From Nonomuraea sp. NBC_00507 (GTDB lineage Bacteria; Actinomycetota; Actinomycetes; Streptosporangiales; Streptosporangiaceae): 64,000 nucleotides of DNA. Location: assembly GCF_036013525.1 (NCBI RefSeq), contig NZ_CP107853.1:5828001-5892000 (forward strand). Direction: 5' to 3'. Positions 48,454 to 58,002 of the stretch are shown piece after piece. Position 1 is the stretch's first letter, and every line of letters starts with the position of its first letter. Both the position numbers and the translations under genes were made by a program. The notes below the pieces were generated by a model. It saw nothing but the letters and a program-made list of their open reading frames with translations, made no database searches and was not told where the DNA came from.

Positions 48454-49269
48454 TCAGTCCGGCGCCGGATGGGTGACGCGGCAGCTCCGGTCGGAGGGGC
48501 CGAGGATGTTGGCGAGCACCGGGTTGCCGTTCCCGCCGAACCTGGCCTGCACGAACACGACCGGCCTGGCCACCCCGGCGGCCTTCAGATAGGCGAGGCC
48601 ACGCTTGCACAACGTTATGGCGTGAGGGGAATTGTGCGCCGTTTCCGGTAAATCAGTATAAATCCGCAAATATCCGCCGATGGTGCGAATGTCTTTGAGG
48701 CGTTTCAGTGCCTTGTCGTCCGGGCCCCAGTGCGTACGGAAATACTCCGCCGCCCGCCGATCCGTATGCGCCGAGGGCCCGTCGGCGCGGTAGCCATCGG
48801 TGTCGTCCATCCCCGGCACCAGGAGCACGGCCTCCTCCGGCCCCTCCTCTGGAGGCGCCGAACCCTCGACCACGTCAGGCGCGGCGGAGCCCGCCACCGC
48901 GTCGGGAGTCTCTTCCCGCACAGGGGTCTTGGTCTCCTTCGGCACGGCCTGCTCGATCTCGCGCGCCTTGGCCTGGCCACTCGGCCTCGGGCTCGCCGCC
49001 CCCGCCCGGCCCGGCAGCGCCGCGGACGGGCTCGCCTCCACCGCCCGCGCGTGCGGCCCGGGCTGCGCCGGCGACCTGGAAGCCACCGGCGCCCCGCCGA
49101 AGGTCCCGCCCGTGCCCAGCAGCCCCGCCACTCCACCGGCCAGCGCCAATGCCCCCAGCGCCAGCCCCCGCCGCACGGCACGGCGATGCCGCCGCCCGTG
49201 CCGCGAGCGGCCCGCCGCGTGCCGACCGGCCGGGCGCCGTCCGCGGCCCGGCCCTCCGGATGTCTCCAC
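48454..49269 (-). CDS. Unknown membrane-anchored protein with disordered linker
   Basis: I do not recognise this 271-residue protein. A very basic N-terminus (RHGRRHRRAVRRG) is followed by one hydrophobic segment (LALGALALAGGVAGLLGTGG). A long Pro/Ala/Glu-rich linker then leads to a folded-looking C-terminal domain of about 100 residues (AAEYFRTHWGPDDKALKRL, IGGYLRIYTDLPE, PVVFVQARFGGNGNPVL) with two Cys that could form a disulfide. The domain is probably extracellular. GTG at 49269 follows AAGGAGG by five bases. The neighbours are unrelated. Confidence 0.68.
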   Translation of the reverse strand: METSGGPGRGRRPAGRHAAGRSRHGRRHRRAVRRGLALGALALAGGVAGLLGTGGTFGGAPVASRSPAQPGPHARAVEASPSAALPGRAGAASPRPSGQAKAREIEQAVPKETKTPVREETPDAVAGSAAPDVVEGSAPPEEGPEEAVLLVPGMDDTDGYRADGPSAHTDRRAAEYFRTHWGPDDKALKRLKDIRTIGGYLRIYTDLPETAHNSPHAITLCKRGLAYLKAAGVARPVVFVQARFGGNGNPVLANILGPSDRSCRVTHPAPD

Positions 49270-49428
49270 CCGCCCCTCCTTGCCCCCGTGGAACGTGCCA
49301 CCACACGTCACATCCCACGAACAAGGGATTTCCCTGATTCTGACAAAGGGGGTAGATCACTTCAGTTGGATCGCCAACTTGGATCCGCCTCTCCCCCCGA
49401 TCAAGGACGCCGGGCTCGGGTCGGCGGA

Positions 49429-50130
49429 TTACGGCAAGGCGGCGACCAGCTCGCGGACCGGCTTGCGCGCGCCGGTGTAGAACGGGATCTCGACGCGGGT
49501 GTGGCGGCGGGCCTGCGCGCCCCGCAGCGTCCGCATCAGGTCGACGATCCGGTGCAGCTCGTCGGCCTCGAACGCCAGCATCCACTCGTAGTCGTTGAGC
49601 GAGAAGCAGGCCACGGTGTTGGCCCGCACGTCGGGATAGTCGCGCGCCATCCTGCCGTGCTCGGCCAGCATGGCCCGCCGCTCGGAGTCCTCCAGCAGAT
49701 ACCACTCGTATGAGCGGACGAACGGATAAACGCTCACATACGCCCGCGGCTCCTCCTCCGCGAGGAACGCCGGAATGTGCGACTTGTTGAACTCGGCCGG
49801 CCGGTGCAACGCCATCGCCGACCACACGGGCCTGCTGTGCCGCCCGAGCGTGGTGCGGCGGAACCTGGCGTAGACGTCCTGCAGATCCTCGGGCGTGGCC
49901 GCGTGCCACCAGAACATGTAGTCGGCGTCGGCCCGCAACCCGGCCACGTCGTAGACCCCCCTGGTCACGACGTCCTTGCCGGCGGCCTGCTCCAGCAACT
50001 CCTCGACCTCGCCCGCCAGGCCGTCACGGTCAACGGGACACGGCTCGGTCACCTGGAAGACCGACCACATCGTGTAACGGATCACCTGGTTGAGATCGCG
50101 GGCCTTGAGCCGCGGAGCTGCCTCTGTCAT
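49429..50130 (-). CDS. hemQ: Coproheme decarboxylase HemQ/ChdC
   Basis: This 233-residue chlorite-dismutase-fold enzyme converts coproheme to haem b, the last step of the coproporphyrin-dependent pathway of Gram-positives. Markers are [25 protein letters not shown], the [12 protein letters not shown] block with the catalytic Tyr region, and [13 protein letters not shown] with the probable proximal His. The ATG at 50130 follows GAGGAG. It lies five bases after the stop of hemY, so the two are co-transcribed. The longer open frame upstream is an antisense-like shadow over hemY. Confidence 0.95.
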   Translation of the reverse strand: MTEAAPRLKARDLNQVIRYTMWSVFQVTEPCPVDRDGLAGEVEELLEQAAGKDVVTRGVYDVAGLRADADYMFWWHAATPEDLQDVYARFRRTTLGRHSRPVWSAMALHRPAEFNKSHIPAFLAEEEPRAYVSVYPFVRSYEWYLLEDSERRAMLAEHGRMARDYPDVRANTVACFSLNDYEWMLAFEADELHRIVDLMRTLRGAQARRHTRVEIPFYTGARKPVRELVAALP

Positions 50131-50135
50131 GGTTC

Positions 50136-51539
50136 CTATTCTCCTCGCAGGGACAGGTGGTCGAGAATCCGGGCGGCGGCCGTGCGGGCGGTGCCGACGC
50201 AGGCCGGGATGCCGATGCCGTCGTAGGCGGCGCCGCAGACGGCCAGCCCCGGCTCCATCGCGACCGCCGCCCGCACGCGCGCCACCCGATCCAGGTGTCC
50301 CACGTTGTACTGCGGCAGCCCGCCGCCCCAGCGCGTCACCCTGCTGTCGACCGGCAGCCCCCGCGCGCCCATCACGTCGGCCATCTCCGCCGTGGCCAGC
50401 GACACCAGCTCGGTGTCTTCGCGGTGCAGCAAGTGCTCCTCGCCGATCCTGCCGATCGAGCAGCGCAGGATCACCAGGTCCCCGGCCAGGTGGGGCCACT
50501 TCACCGAGCTGAACGTGACCGCCTTGACCGGCCGCCCCTCGACGGGCGGCACCAGGTAGCCGCTGAAGGCGGGCGGCTCGGGGAAGGCGCCCAGCGGGTA
50601 AGCGAGCGTGACGATGGCCATGCTGGCGTATTCGATCCTGGCCAGCTCCCCGGCCGCCTTGGGCGCCTCGGCCTTGAGCAGCCGGGCCGCGGCCGGCCCC
50701 GGCACCGCGACGATCACCGCGTCGGCTTCGATCGTCTCGGGTCTGGGCACCGGACCGGTCACCAGCCGCCAGCCCTGCTCGGTCCTGTGCAGCTCGCGTA
50801 CGGTGACCCCCGTCCTGACGTCGGCCCCCGACGCCTTGGCGACAGCCTCGGGGAGCGCGCCGACGCCGTGCGTCAGCGAGGTGAAGACCGGCCCGGCGTC
50901 TTTGGGCGTCTCCTCCACGAGGTGCCGGGCCGCCGTCAGCAGCGAGCGCTCGGAACGGGCGACGGCCGCCACCCGCGGCATCGTGGCCTCCAGCGACAAC
51001 ATGTCGGAACGGCCTGCGTAGACGCCGCCGAGCAGCGGCTCCACCAGCCGGTCCACGACCTCGCCGCCCATCCTCGCGCGGATGTAGGCGGCCACGGACA
51101 CGTCGGTGCGCACCAGCGTGGGCGGCAGGATCTGGTCGAGCGGCACGCGCAGCAGCCCGCCGGGCGAGATGATGCCCGACTTGGCCAGCTCGGTCAGGTC
51201 GGCGGGGACGCCCATGACCTGCCCCTTCGGCATCGGGCGCAGCGCGCCCCTGGTGTAGACGGCCGATTGCATGGTGCCGGGGAACACCAGGGCGTCGCCG
51301 AGCCCAACGGCTCTGGCCAGCTCGGCGCCCTCGGGCCGCCTGGCCAGCATGGCCTCGGCGCCCGCGTCGACGCTCACCCCGGCGACCTCCGAGACGTGCA
51401 ACTTGCCCCCGACGCGCGGGCCTGCCTCGAGCACGGTCACTTTGACCCGCTCGCCGGCGCCCTGCCGGATGTACCAAGCGGCGGCGAGACCGGAGATTCC
51501 CGCGCCGACGACGACCACGTGCGCCCGATTCCCTTCCAC
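50136..51539 (-). CDS. hemY: Coproporphyrinogen III/protoporphyrinogen oxidase (HemY/CgoX)
   Basis: This 467-residue FAD enzyme has a dinucleotide motif at the N-terminus ([19 protein letters not shown]) and [14 protein letters not shown]. The [20 protein letters not shown] segment is typical of porphyrinogen oxidases. The C-terminal FAD-contact region reads [19 protein letters not shown]. With HemQ next door it most likely oxidises coproporphyrinogen III. The start is unsure: GTG at 51539 has AGGAGG very close, and an in-frame GTG at 51518 is an alternative. It diverges from the DUF4349 gene. Confidence 0.93.
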   Translation of the reverse strand: MEGNRAHVVVVGAGISGLAAAWYIRQGAGERVKVTVLEAGPRVGGKLHVSEVAGVSVDAGAEAMLARRPEGAELARAVGLGDALVFPGTMQSAVYTRGALRPMPKGQVMGVPADLTELAKSGIISPGGLLRVPLDQILPPTLVRTDVSVAAYIRARMGGEVVDRLVEPLLGGVYAGRSDMLSLEATMPRVAAVARSERSLLTAARHLVEETPKDAGPVFTSLTHGVGALPEAVAKASGADVRTGVTVRELHRTEQGWRLVTGPVPRPETIEADAVIVAVPGPAAARLLKAEAPKAAGELARIEYASMAIVTLAYPLGAFPEPPAFSGYLVPPVEGRPVKAVTFSSVKWPHLAGDLVILRCSIGRIGEEHLLHREDTELVSLATAEMADVMGARGLPVDSRVTRWGGGLPQYNVGHLDRVARVRAAVAMEPGLAVCGAAYDGIGIPACVGTARTAAARILDHLSLRGE

Positions 51540-51686
51540 GCCTCCTGACGCTACCGCCTCATGGGCGTGGCCAGCCGCTCGGGGCCGCGAGGGCCGCGGC
51601 ATATGGCGACGGAGTGAGGCGAACACGGTGACCGTACCGTGACTCCCGCCTTCAAACCGGGATGATCCGCACGCCGTCTTAGAGGC

Positions 51687-52658
51687 ATGAGGAGAATCCG
51701 GTACGGCATCGCGCTCTCGGCCGCCTGCGCGGCCCTGGCTCTGACGAGCTGCGGTGGCAGTGGCAGCACGTTGCGGAGCACCTCGGATACGGCCGGAGCC
51801 CCCGCCCCCGAGTCCGCGGTCAGGGAGCAGGCTGCCACCGCCGAGGTCCAGGCCAAGCAGCGCCAGCCTCAGAAGCAGGGCGACCAGGACAGCATCGTCT
51901 CCAACGTCAAGGTCACCCAGCAGGCGCGGCAGGTCATCTACACCGGCAGCATGACCGTGCGGGTCAAGCAGGTCGCCGCGGCCGTCGAGCAGGCCAAGCA
52001 GATCGTGATCGCGGCCGGAGGGTACCTGTCCAAGGAGGAGAGCCGCTCGGCCAGTGACTCCCGAGACTCGGCGACGCTGGAGTTCAAGATCCCGCCGAAC
52101 GGGTACGGCGGGGTGCTCGGGCGGCTCGGCAAGGACCTGGGTAAGCAGATCTCCATGAACCAGGCCACCCAGGACGTCACGCTGCAAGTGGCCGACGTCA
52201 ACAGCCGGCTGAAGTCGGCCGAGCAGGCGCTCGAGTCGCTTCGTTCGCTGCTGAAGCGGGCCGACACGATCGGGCACGTGCTGGAGGTCGAGCGGGAGAT
52301 CTCCGCTCGGGAGGCCGACCTCGAATCGCTGCAGGCGCAGCAGAAGGAGCTGGCCGCCCAGGTGTCCATGGCCACGCTGACGCTGCGGCTGCTGGGGCCG
52401 GTCGCGGTCGCGGAGGAGCCGGAAGAGGAGGAGCCTGCCGGGTTCCTCGGGGGGCTCAAGTCGGGATGGAACGGGCTGGTGTCCTTCACGAAGGTCGTGC
52501 TCACGGTGCTGGGCGCGGTGCTGCCGTGGACGATCGTCGCACTGCCTCTGGTGGCGCTGCTGGTCTACCTGGTCCGCCGCGCCCGCGCCCGACGTGCCGG
52601 GATGCCGACGCCCCCGCCGGGCCCCCGCGCGGGCGACCCGGACCCGGAAGCCGCCTGA
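51687..52658 (+). CDS. DUF4349 domain lipoprotein
   Basis: This 323-residue lipoprotein (lipobox LALTSCGGSG) has a DUF4349 domain. It contains YTGSMTVRVKQVAAAVEQAK, AGGYLSKEESRSASDSRDSA and TLEFKIPPNGYGGVLGRLG. A long coiled-coil follows (about residues 165-225, SRLKSAEQALESLRSLLK and after). A C-terminal membrane span (VVLTVLGAVLPWTIVALPLVA) and a basic tail end the protein. DUF4349 proteins are conserved envelope proteins of unknown role. It interrupts the haem gene run but faces the opposite way. Confidence 0.87.
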   Translation: MRRIRYGIALSAACAALALTSCGGSGSTLRSTSDTAGAPAPESAVREQAATAEVQAKQRQPQKQGDQDSIVSNVKVTQQARQVIYTGSMTVRVKQVAAAVEQAKQIVIAAGGYLSKEESRSASDSRDSATLEFKIPPNGYGGVLGRLGKDLGKQISMNQATQDVTLQVADVNSRLKSAEQALESLRSLLKRADTIGHVLEVEREISAREADLESLQAQQKELAAQVSMATLTLRLLGPVAVAEEPEEEEPAGFLGGLKSGWNGLVSFTKVVLTVLGAVLPWTIVALPLVALLVYLVRRARARRAGMPTPPPGPRAGDPDPEAA

Positions 52659-52834
52659 CCCGGCGGCCGCGCCGCCGGCATCGACGCGGCGCGCGTTTCA
52701 CAGTGGAGGCGCGTCGAAGGCGGTGAGGCGCGGCGCGTCACTGCGCGCTACGCGGTGGCACGCTCACGCGAGACCGTCCCCGGCACGGGCGGCAGCACCC
52801 GCAGCCGGTCATGTCGGCACCCCGGGGCTCAGGG

Positions 52835-52952
52835 CCCGAGACGGTCGCCGCAGGCCCGGCGGCGCGGGCGTCAAGGCCCAGAGACGGTCGCCGCAGGCCG
52901 GGCGTCAAGGCCCCGAGACGGTCACCCCAGGACCGGCGGCGCGGGCGTCAGG
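52835..52952. repeat. Three tandem GC-rich repeats at the 3' end of hemE
   Basis: Units of about 42, 34 and 42 bases begin at about 52835, 52877 and 52911. They share CGAGACGGTC, then CGGCGGCGCGGGCGTCA (the middle copy lacks eight bases). The last copy contains the hemE stop codon, so the repeats arose from, or spread into, the end of the gene. From 52659 to 52834 I see no gene. Confidence 0.7.
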
Positions 52953-53973
52953 ACTCGGGGGTGAAGGCGTGGACCAGATCGGTGAGGCGCTTGAGCTGAT
53001 CGGGGTTGGTCGAAGGGAGCACGCCGTGCCCCAGGTTGAACACGTGCCCTTCGGCCGCCCGCCCCCGCCGCAGCACCTCGCGGGCCTTGCGCTCGACCAC
53101 CTCCCACGGCGCCAGCAGGATCGCCGGGTCGAGGTTGCCCTGCAGAGCCTTGCCGGGCCCGACCCGGCGGGCCGCCTCGTCCAGCGGCACCCGCCAGTCG
53201 ACCCCCACCACGTCGGCGCCCGCCTCCCCGAGCACGCCGAGCAGCTCGCCGGTGCCCACACCGAAGTGGATGCGCGGCACGCCGGCGATGCCCTCGAAGA
53301 TCCGCCGGGTGTGCGGCAGGATGAACTCCCGGTAGTCGTCCGGCGCCACCGCCCCCACCCAGGAGTCGAAGAGCTGCACGGCCGAGGCGCCTGCCGCGAT
53401 CTGGATGCGCAGGTGCTCCAGCACGATGCCGGACAGCCGCTCCATCAGCGCATGCCACAGCTCCGGCGCCCCGTACATCATGGCCTTGGTGCGGTCGTGG
53501 TTCTTGGACGGGCCGCCCTCGATCAGGTAGGAGCCGAGCGTGAACGGCGCCCCCGCGAACCCGATCAGCGGCGTGCCGCCCAGCTCGCCGGTCAGCGCCC
53601 GGATGGACTCGGTGACGAACGGCACGTCGTCGGGCTCCAGGGGACGCAGTACGTCGAGCCCCTTGGCATCGCGGATGGGGTCGGCGACGACCGGCCCGAC
53701 GCCCGGCTTGATGTCAAGGTCGACGCCGATGGCCTTGAGCGGCACCACGATGTCGCTGAAGAAGATGGCCGCGTCCACGCCGTAGCGGCGGACGGGCTGC
53801 ATGGTGATCTCGACGATCAGGTCCGGCGTCGCGCAGGCGGTGAGCATCGGCACGCCCTCGCGCACTTTGAGGTATTCCGGCAGCGACCGGCCGGCCTGGC
53901 GCATATACCAGACAGGGGTATGCGGGACGGGCCGGCGGCGGCAGGCACGCAGGAACGCTGAGTCGGCGAGGTT
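52948..53973 (-). CDS. hemE: Uroporphyrinogen decarboxylase
   Basis: This 341-residue enzyme decarboxylates uroporphyrinogen III to coproporphyrinogen III. The N-terminal [13 protein letters not shown] carries the substrate-binding Arg pair. [13 protein letters not shown] has the key Asp, [14 protein letters not shown] the conserved Tyr, and [12 protein letters not shown] the C-terminal His. I chose the GTG at 53973 because it begins the conserved N-terminus ([16 protein letters not shown]); the frame is open about 190 bases further without family-like sequence. It feeds the hemY-hemQ pair on the same strand 1.4 kb downstream, with the DUF4349 gene between. Confidence 0.94.
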   Translation of the reverse strand, partial: NLADSAFLRACRRRPVPHTPVWYMRQAGRSLPEYLKVREGVPMLTACATPDLIVEITMQPVRRYGVDAAIFFSDIVVPLKAIGVDLDIKPGVGPVVADPIRDAKGLDVLRPLEPDDVPFVTESIRALTGELGGTPLIGFAGAPFTLGSYLIEGGPSKNHDRTKAMMYGAPELWHALMERLSGIVLEHLRIQIAAGASAVQLFDSWVGAVAPDDYREFILPHTRRIFEGIAGVPRIHFGVGTGELLGVLGEAGADVVGVDWRVPLDEAARRVGPGKALQGNLDPAILLAPWEVVERKAREVLRRGRAAEGHVFNLGHGVLPSTNPDQLKRLTDLVHAFTPES

Positions 53974-54293
53974 CACCCCACAAGGGTGCCATGCTCGGGG
54001 GCCGGTCCCCGCATCGGCAGCGAGGTGTCGGAAAAACATCCATTGGACACCCCAAATCATGATCAGATAGCGGGATGAAGGTTTACCGGTCCGCTCGGCG
54101 ACGGCGTCGCACACGGGTCGAACACGGCCCATGGCGTACCAGAGAGCCGGTCTCGACTGGGTCAAATGTTCGCCAACCCACCGCGCGGCACCGATTCAGC
54201 GACCACTTTCGGGACACGCCGAGCGCGTTGCGGGGAATTGTCAGCGGCTCGTGCCAACGTCGGACCCACAACCCGAAGGAAAGGCCCCGTGCG
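53974..54293. other. Divergent promoter region of hemE and the Cys-rich small gene
   Basis: These 320 bases lie between divergent genes. Open frames run through from both sides, but they lack conserved sequence and credible starts. The region presumably carries both promoters; I see no clear operator. Confidence 0.45.
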
Positions 54294-54503
54294 ATGACCG
54301 CGTTGTGGAGTTCCACAGAGCGCCGCAGTGAGCGCTGCGCCTCCTGCGCTGGTGAGCGGCTGTTCGAGCAGCCGCCGTGCTTCGACGGACACGGGCCGGG
54401 AGAGTGCCCGGAATGGGCCTGCGTTGACTGCGGCCACGCGATCATGCTCGGCTCCGCCGAGACCACCACAGCGGCTCGCCGGCTCGTTATGGCTGCGGCT
54501 TGA
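54294..54503 (+). CDS. Small CxxC zinc-ribbon-like protein
   Basis: This 69-residue protein has two CxxC pairs (CASC and CVDC) with two more Cys and a His between them (PPCFDGHGPGEC), suggesting a zinc ribbon or a small iron/zinc-binding protein. I do not recognise a named family. The ATG at 54294 follows AAGGAAAGG. It lies upstream of the DUF3000 gene on the same strand, between hemE and rnd. Confidence 0.6.
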   Translation: MTALWSSTERRSERCASCAGERLFEQPPCFDGHGPGECPEWACVDCGHAIMLGSAETTTAARRLVMAAA

Positions 54504-54563
54504 TCACCAAGGATGAGCACCCCCGTGGTCCCCTTCCGTCCGATATCGACCTACGCTTCGGCT

Positions 54564-55148
54564 ATGACACTCGGTGACCAGCCACCGCCACCTGCGGCGT
54601 TCACGCGCGCGGCGGAGAGCCTGCGGCTGTCCGAGGTCAGGCCGGAGATCGAGCTGGAGGACCTGCCCGCGCCCCAGCGGCTGGCCCCCTACTCGGCCGC
54701 GATCGGCGCGTCGGTCTACCGCGACGACGACGAGCTCGCGGTGGGCAGGCTGATCCTGCTCTACGACCCCGACGGCCAGCGCGGCTGGGAAGGCCCGTTT
54801 CGGCTGGTGGCGTACGTGCGGGCCGACATGGAGCCGGAGATCACCTCCGATCCGCTGCTCGGGCCCGTCGCGTGGAGCTGGCTGACCGAGGCGCTCGACG
54901 CCCATCAAGCCGACTACTCCGCCGCTGGCGGTACCGTGACTAGAGCCGTGTCAGAGGGGTTCGGCAACAAAGCCGAAGACCCGGTCACGACCGAGCTCGA
55001 GCTGCGGGCCTCCTGGTCACCCGCCCAGGAGGATCTCTCCGGCCACGTCGCCGCCTGGTGCGACCTGATGTGCCTGGCGGCGGGGATCCCGCCGCTCCCG
55101 CCGGATGTGGCCGCGCTGCCCCGCCGACGTGATGAAACCGGAGAGTGA
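54564..55148 (+). CDS. DUF3000 family protein
   Basis: This 194-residue cytoplasmic protein matches DUF3000, an actinobacterial family of unknown function usually next to hemE and rnd. Blocks include EIELEDLPAPQRLAPYSAAI, GRLILLYDPDGQRGWEGPFR, AWSWLTEALD and ELRASWSPAQEDLSGHVAAW. I used the ATG at 54564, which has a -10-like TACGCT eight bases upstream and may be leaderless; an in-frame ATG at 54513 is an alternative. It precedes rnd by 58 bases. Confidence 0.85.
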   Translation: MTLGDQPPPPAAFTRAAESLRLSEVRPEIELEDLPAPQRLAPYSAAIGASVYRDDDELAVGRLILLYDPDGQRGWEGPFRLVAYVRADMEPEITSDPLLGPVAWSWLTEALDAHQADYSAAGGTVTRAVSEGFGNKAEDPVTTELELRASWSPAQEDLSGHVAAWCDLMCLAAGIPPLPPDVAALPRRRDETGE

Positions 55149-55206
55149 CCGAACGAAGTGAGGGCACCAGTCAATACAGCACCCGCGTCATGAGGCCGGT
55201 GAACTC

Positions 55207-56427
55207 GTGACAGAAGAACGCACCGTCGAGCCGCTGCTCGAGCCGCGCGAGGGCATTCCGCCGGTGATCGAGGACGCGGACGGTTTCGCCATGGTCGTGG
55301 AGCGGTTCGCCGCGGGCAGTGGCCCGGTGGCGGTCGACGCCGAGCGTGCCTCGGGCTACCGCTACGGCAACCGCGCCTACCTGGTCCAGTTGCGCCGGGC
55401 CGGGGCGGGGACCGCGCTGATCGACCCGACCTCCTGCCCCGACCTGTCCGCGCTCGACGCGGCCGTGGCCGAGGCGGAAATCGTGCTGCACGCCGCGTCG
55501 CAGGACCTGCCGTGCCTGCTGGAGGTCGGTTTCCGGCCGCGCGAGATGTTCGACACCGAGCTGGCGGGCCGGCTGCTCGGCTACGAGCGCGTGGGACTCG
55601 GCACGATGGTCGAGACGGTGCTCGGGCTGCGGCTGGAGAAGGGCCACTCGGCCGCCGACTGGTCGACCAGGCCGCTGCCCGAGGACTGGCTGCGCTACGC
55701 GGCGCTGGACGTGGAGGTGCTGGTCGAGCTGCGGGACGAGCTCCACAAGGAGCTGACGGACAGCGGAAAACTGGAGTGGGCGCGCGAGGAGTTCGCCGCC
55801 GTGCTCAACACCCCGCCGCCGGCGCCCCGGTCGGATCCGTGGCGGCGCACGTCGGGCATCCACAAGGTACGCAACGTCCGGGCGCTGGCCATCGTGCGGG
55901 AGTTGTGGACCATGCGCGACCGGATCGCCCGCGAGGCCGATCTCGCGCCCGGCCGGGTCCTGCCGGATGCGGCGATCATCACGGCCGCGCTCGAAGGGCC
56001 CCGCACCAAGAAGGCCTTGACCGAAATTTCGGCTTTCACCGGGCGCAGCGCACGCCGCCACATGAGCGACTGGCTCGCCGCCGTCAACCGGGCCCGCAAC
56101 CTGTCCGACAGCCAGCTTCCCCAGCCCAGCACGCCCGGGGACGGCCCGCCGCCGCCCAACCGCTGGGCCGACCGCGACCCGGCCGCCGCCAAGCGCTTGG
56201 CCGCGGCGCGCGCCGTGGTGGCCGCGCTGGCCGACGAGCACCACATGCCGACGGAAAACCTGCTGCAGCCGGACGCGGTGCGGCGGCTGACGTGGGAGCC
56301 GCCGGACGAGATCACGGACGAGACGGTCGCGGCCCGGCTGCGCGAGCTGGGCGCCCGCGAATGGCAGCTCTCCCTCACCGCCCATCCCATCGCCAAGGCG
56401 CTTTCCCGCCTCGAGGTGGTGTCCTGA
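55207..56427 (+). CDS. rnd: Ribonuclease D with HRDC domain
   Basis: This 406-residue 3'-5' exoribonuclease has the DEDDy active site. Exo I is VAVDAERASGYRYGNRAYL, Exo II includes VLHAASQDLPCLLE, and Exo III is YAALDVEVLVEL with the Tyr. An HRDC domain follows (about residues 215-300, VRNVRALAIVRELWTMRDRI and after), then an RNase D C-terminal region. Streptomyces has the same hemE-DUF3000-rnd neighbourhood as far as I recall. GTG at 55207 is the start. The DNA right after its stop is a 75-bp tandem repeat tract. Confidence 0.93.
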   Translation: MTEERTVEPLLEPREGIPPVIEDADGFAMVVERFAAGSGPVAVDAERASGYRYGNRAYLVQLRRAGAGTALIDPTSCPDLSALDAAVAEAEIVLHAASQDLPCLLEVGFRPREMFDTELAGRLLGYERVGLGTMVETVLGLRLEKGHSAADWSTRPLPEDWLRYAALDVEVLVELRDELHKELTDSGKLEWAREEFAAVLNTPPPAPRSDPWRRTSGIHKVRNVRALAIVRELWTMRDRIAREADLAPGRVLPDAAIITAALEGPRTKKALTEISAFTGRSARRHMSDWLAAVNRARNLSDSQLPQPSTPGDGPPPPNRWADRDPAAAKRLAAARAVVAALADEHHMPTENLLQPDAVRRLTWEPPDEITDETVAARLRELGAREWQLSLTAHPIAKALSRLEVVS

Positions 56428-56481
56428 TCGTTCTTTACGCGGGTGCCGCAGCCGGCCACCCGCCGCACTCCGGCTGCCAGA

Positions 56482-56740
56482 GCGGCGAGCCTGGGGCGGA
56501 GAGCGGTAGCTTGCGTGACCAGCGGAGCCCCGTGCGAGCGCGACCATAGACACGGAGCGGCGAGCCTGGGGCGGAGAGCGGTAGCTTGCGTGACCAGCGG
56601 AGCCCCGTGCGAGCGCGACCATAGACACAGTGCGGCGAGCCTGGGGCGGAGAGCGGTAGCTTGCGTGACCAGCGGAGCCCCGTGCGAGCGCGACCATAGA
56701 CACAGTGCGGCGAGCCTGGGGCGGCGGCAGCTTGCGTGAC
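56482..56740. repeat. 75-bp tandem repeat tract (three full copies and a partial fourth)
   Basis: Copies begin at 56482, 56557, 56632 and 56707 with GCGGCGAGCCTGGGGCGG. The first three are almost identical; the fourth has lost about eight bases and stops after GCTTGCGTGACC. The period is a multiple of three, so frames on both strands stay open through the tract. There are no spacers, so it is not a CRISPR array. It directly abuts the decayed AhpD-like gene. Confidence 0.92.
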
Positions 56741-56742
56741 CG

Positions 56743-57060
56743 TCGACCCGCTCGTGCTGGTCCATTTGCGGGTCAGCTGTAGCCCGTGCGTCTTTGCCGG
56801 AGTCGCGTCGGCTAAGAAGCGCGGAGAGACCGACGGGCGGATGCACAACATGGTCACCTGGCGCGAAACACCCTTCTTCACCGAGGCGAAGCGAGCCCGC
56901 GCTTGCGCTGGCCGAGGACGCCACCCGGATCCAGGACGGCGCACCAGGCGTGACCGACGAGATCTGGGACGCAGCCGCCGCCCACTTCGACGAGAAGCAG
57001 GTGTCCGCGATCAACGTGGAGAGCGCGCTGGCCAACTTCGCACTTTTTCCGAACGCCGCT
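56743..57060 (+). pseudogene. Frameshifted AhpD/carboxymuconolactone-decarboxylase-like remnant
   Basis: The first frame (about 56743-56890) reads DPLVLVHLRVS..., then AKKRGETDGRMHN and VTWRETPFFTEA, which is the AhpD-like core. At about 56890 the similarity moves to the next frame (EPALALAEDATRIQDGAPGV, then TDEIWDAAAAHFDEKQVSA), showing a one-base frameshift. Similarity ends near 57060 (ALANF). The N-terminal 30 or so residues are missing, replaced by the 75-bp repeats, and the CxxC active-site block is distorted (CSPC). It once resembled an alkylhydroperoxidase-type protein and cannot be functional now. Confidence 0.72.
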
Positions 57061-57183
57061 TCGTCAATCACGGTCCTGACCTGGGCAAGCACGTGGCTTA
57101 CATGTGCGCGACGTTCGAAGTGGCTGACCGATCTGCAGCTCTTGATCGCGGACGCCGTCTCGTATTGATCGTCACGAGCAAAG

Positions 57184-57234
57184 CGAAAGGCCGCCGCCGC
57201 GCCTGACTCGACGCGGACGGTCGGCCTTTCCGCT
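57184..57234 (+). terminator. Stem-loop after the AhpD-like remnant
   Basis: GCGAAAGGCCG (57184-57194) pairs with CGGCCTTTCCGC (57223-57234), with one bulge, around a 28-base loop, followed by TATTTC. It was probably the terminator of the decayed gene. No gene is seen from here to 57402. Confidence 0.5.
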
Positions 57235-57402
57235 ATTTCATCAGGTTGTGCAGAGCAACGATGACGGCGCCCATGGCTCCACACGTTTCCGTTCGTATGC
57301 GTCTCGCGAGCCTGCTCACGCACCTAGCAGGTTCAGGCAGAGAGAAAGCGGCCGTGATACGCGGCAGACGATATGAGCGATGTGACTCTTGAGTCGAGTC
57401 GT

Positions 57403-58002
57403 CTACGGTGCCAGGCCGGACTCGTAGGCGGCGATCACCAGATGGACCCGTGCCGTGCCGCCGAGCTTGGTCAGCAGGCGGCTCACGTAGGTCTTTACCG
57501 TGGCGGGGCCGATGTGCAGGCGGGCGGCGATGTCGGCGTTCGACAGGCCCTGCGCCACCAGGGTCAGCACGTCCACTTCGCGGTCGGTCAGGTCCGGCAG
57601 GGTTCGGTCCGGCAGCGGAGCCGGTGAGTCGGCGAACACCTCGACCAGGCGCCGGGTGATCGACGGCGACAGCAGGGACTCTCCCGCCATGACGACACGT
57701 ATCGCGCGCAGCAGGTCCTCTGGTGGTGTGTCCTTGAGCAGGAAGCCGACGGCGCCGGCACGCAACGCGCCGAAGACGTACTCGTCCAGCCCGAACGTGG
57801 TCAGGATGACGACCCTGGCGGACGCCAGCCCAGGGTCGGACCTGATCTGGCGGGTGGCCTCGATGCCGTCCAGCACCGGCATGCGCACGTCCATCAGGAC
57901 GACGTCCGGTCGGGTCGCGCGGACCAGGCGTACCGCCTCTTCGCCCTGGCGGGCCTTCCCCCCAGGCCGGACACCCGAAGATCGAATCATTCCCGGCAGC
58001 AA
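57403..58002 (-). pseudogene. LuxR-type response regulator lacking the start of its receiver domain
   Basis: The frame (199 codons) contains a receiver domain from its second helix onward. GEEAVRLVRATRPDVVLMDV has the phospho-Asp, VVILTTFGLDEY the conserved Thr and GFLLKDTPPE the Lys. A complete LuxR helix-turn-helix follows (LTDREVDVLTLVAQGLSNAD, then LHIGPATVKTYVSRL). The first 45 or so residues of a normal receiver, including strand 1 and the acidic Asp pair that binds magnesium, are absent. An unrelated sequence takes their place from about 57945. No sensor kinase is adjacent. It is probably inactive, though the DNA-binding half could still be made. Confidence 0.75.

Noticed and set aside
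49429..51477. A 682-codon fusion extending HemQ over the hemY region
   Set aside because: The extension is an off-frame reading of hemY. HemQ has its own ATG and ribosome site at 50130.
56443..56739. A repetitive coding frame through the 75-bp repeats
   Set aside because: It is open only because the repeat period is a multiple of three. It has no ribosome site or family match, and other frames in the tract are equally open.
56482..56740. CRISPR array
   Set aside because: The repeats are contiguous and 75 bases long, without unique spacers, and no cas genes are present.
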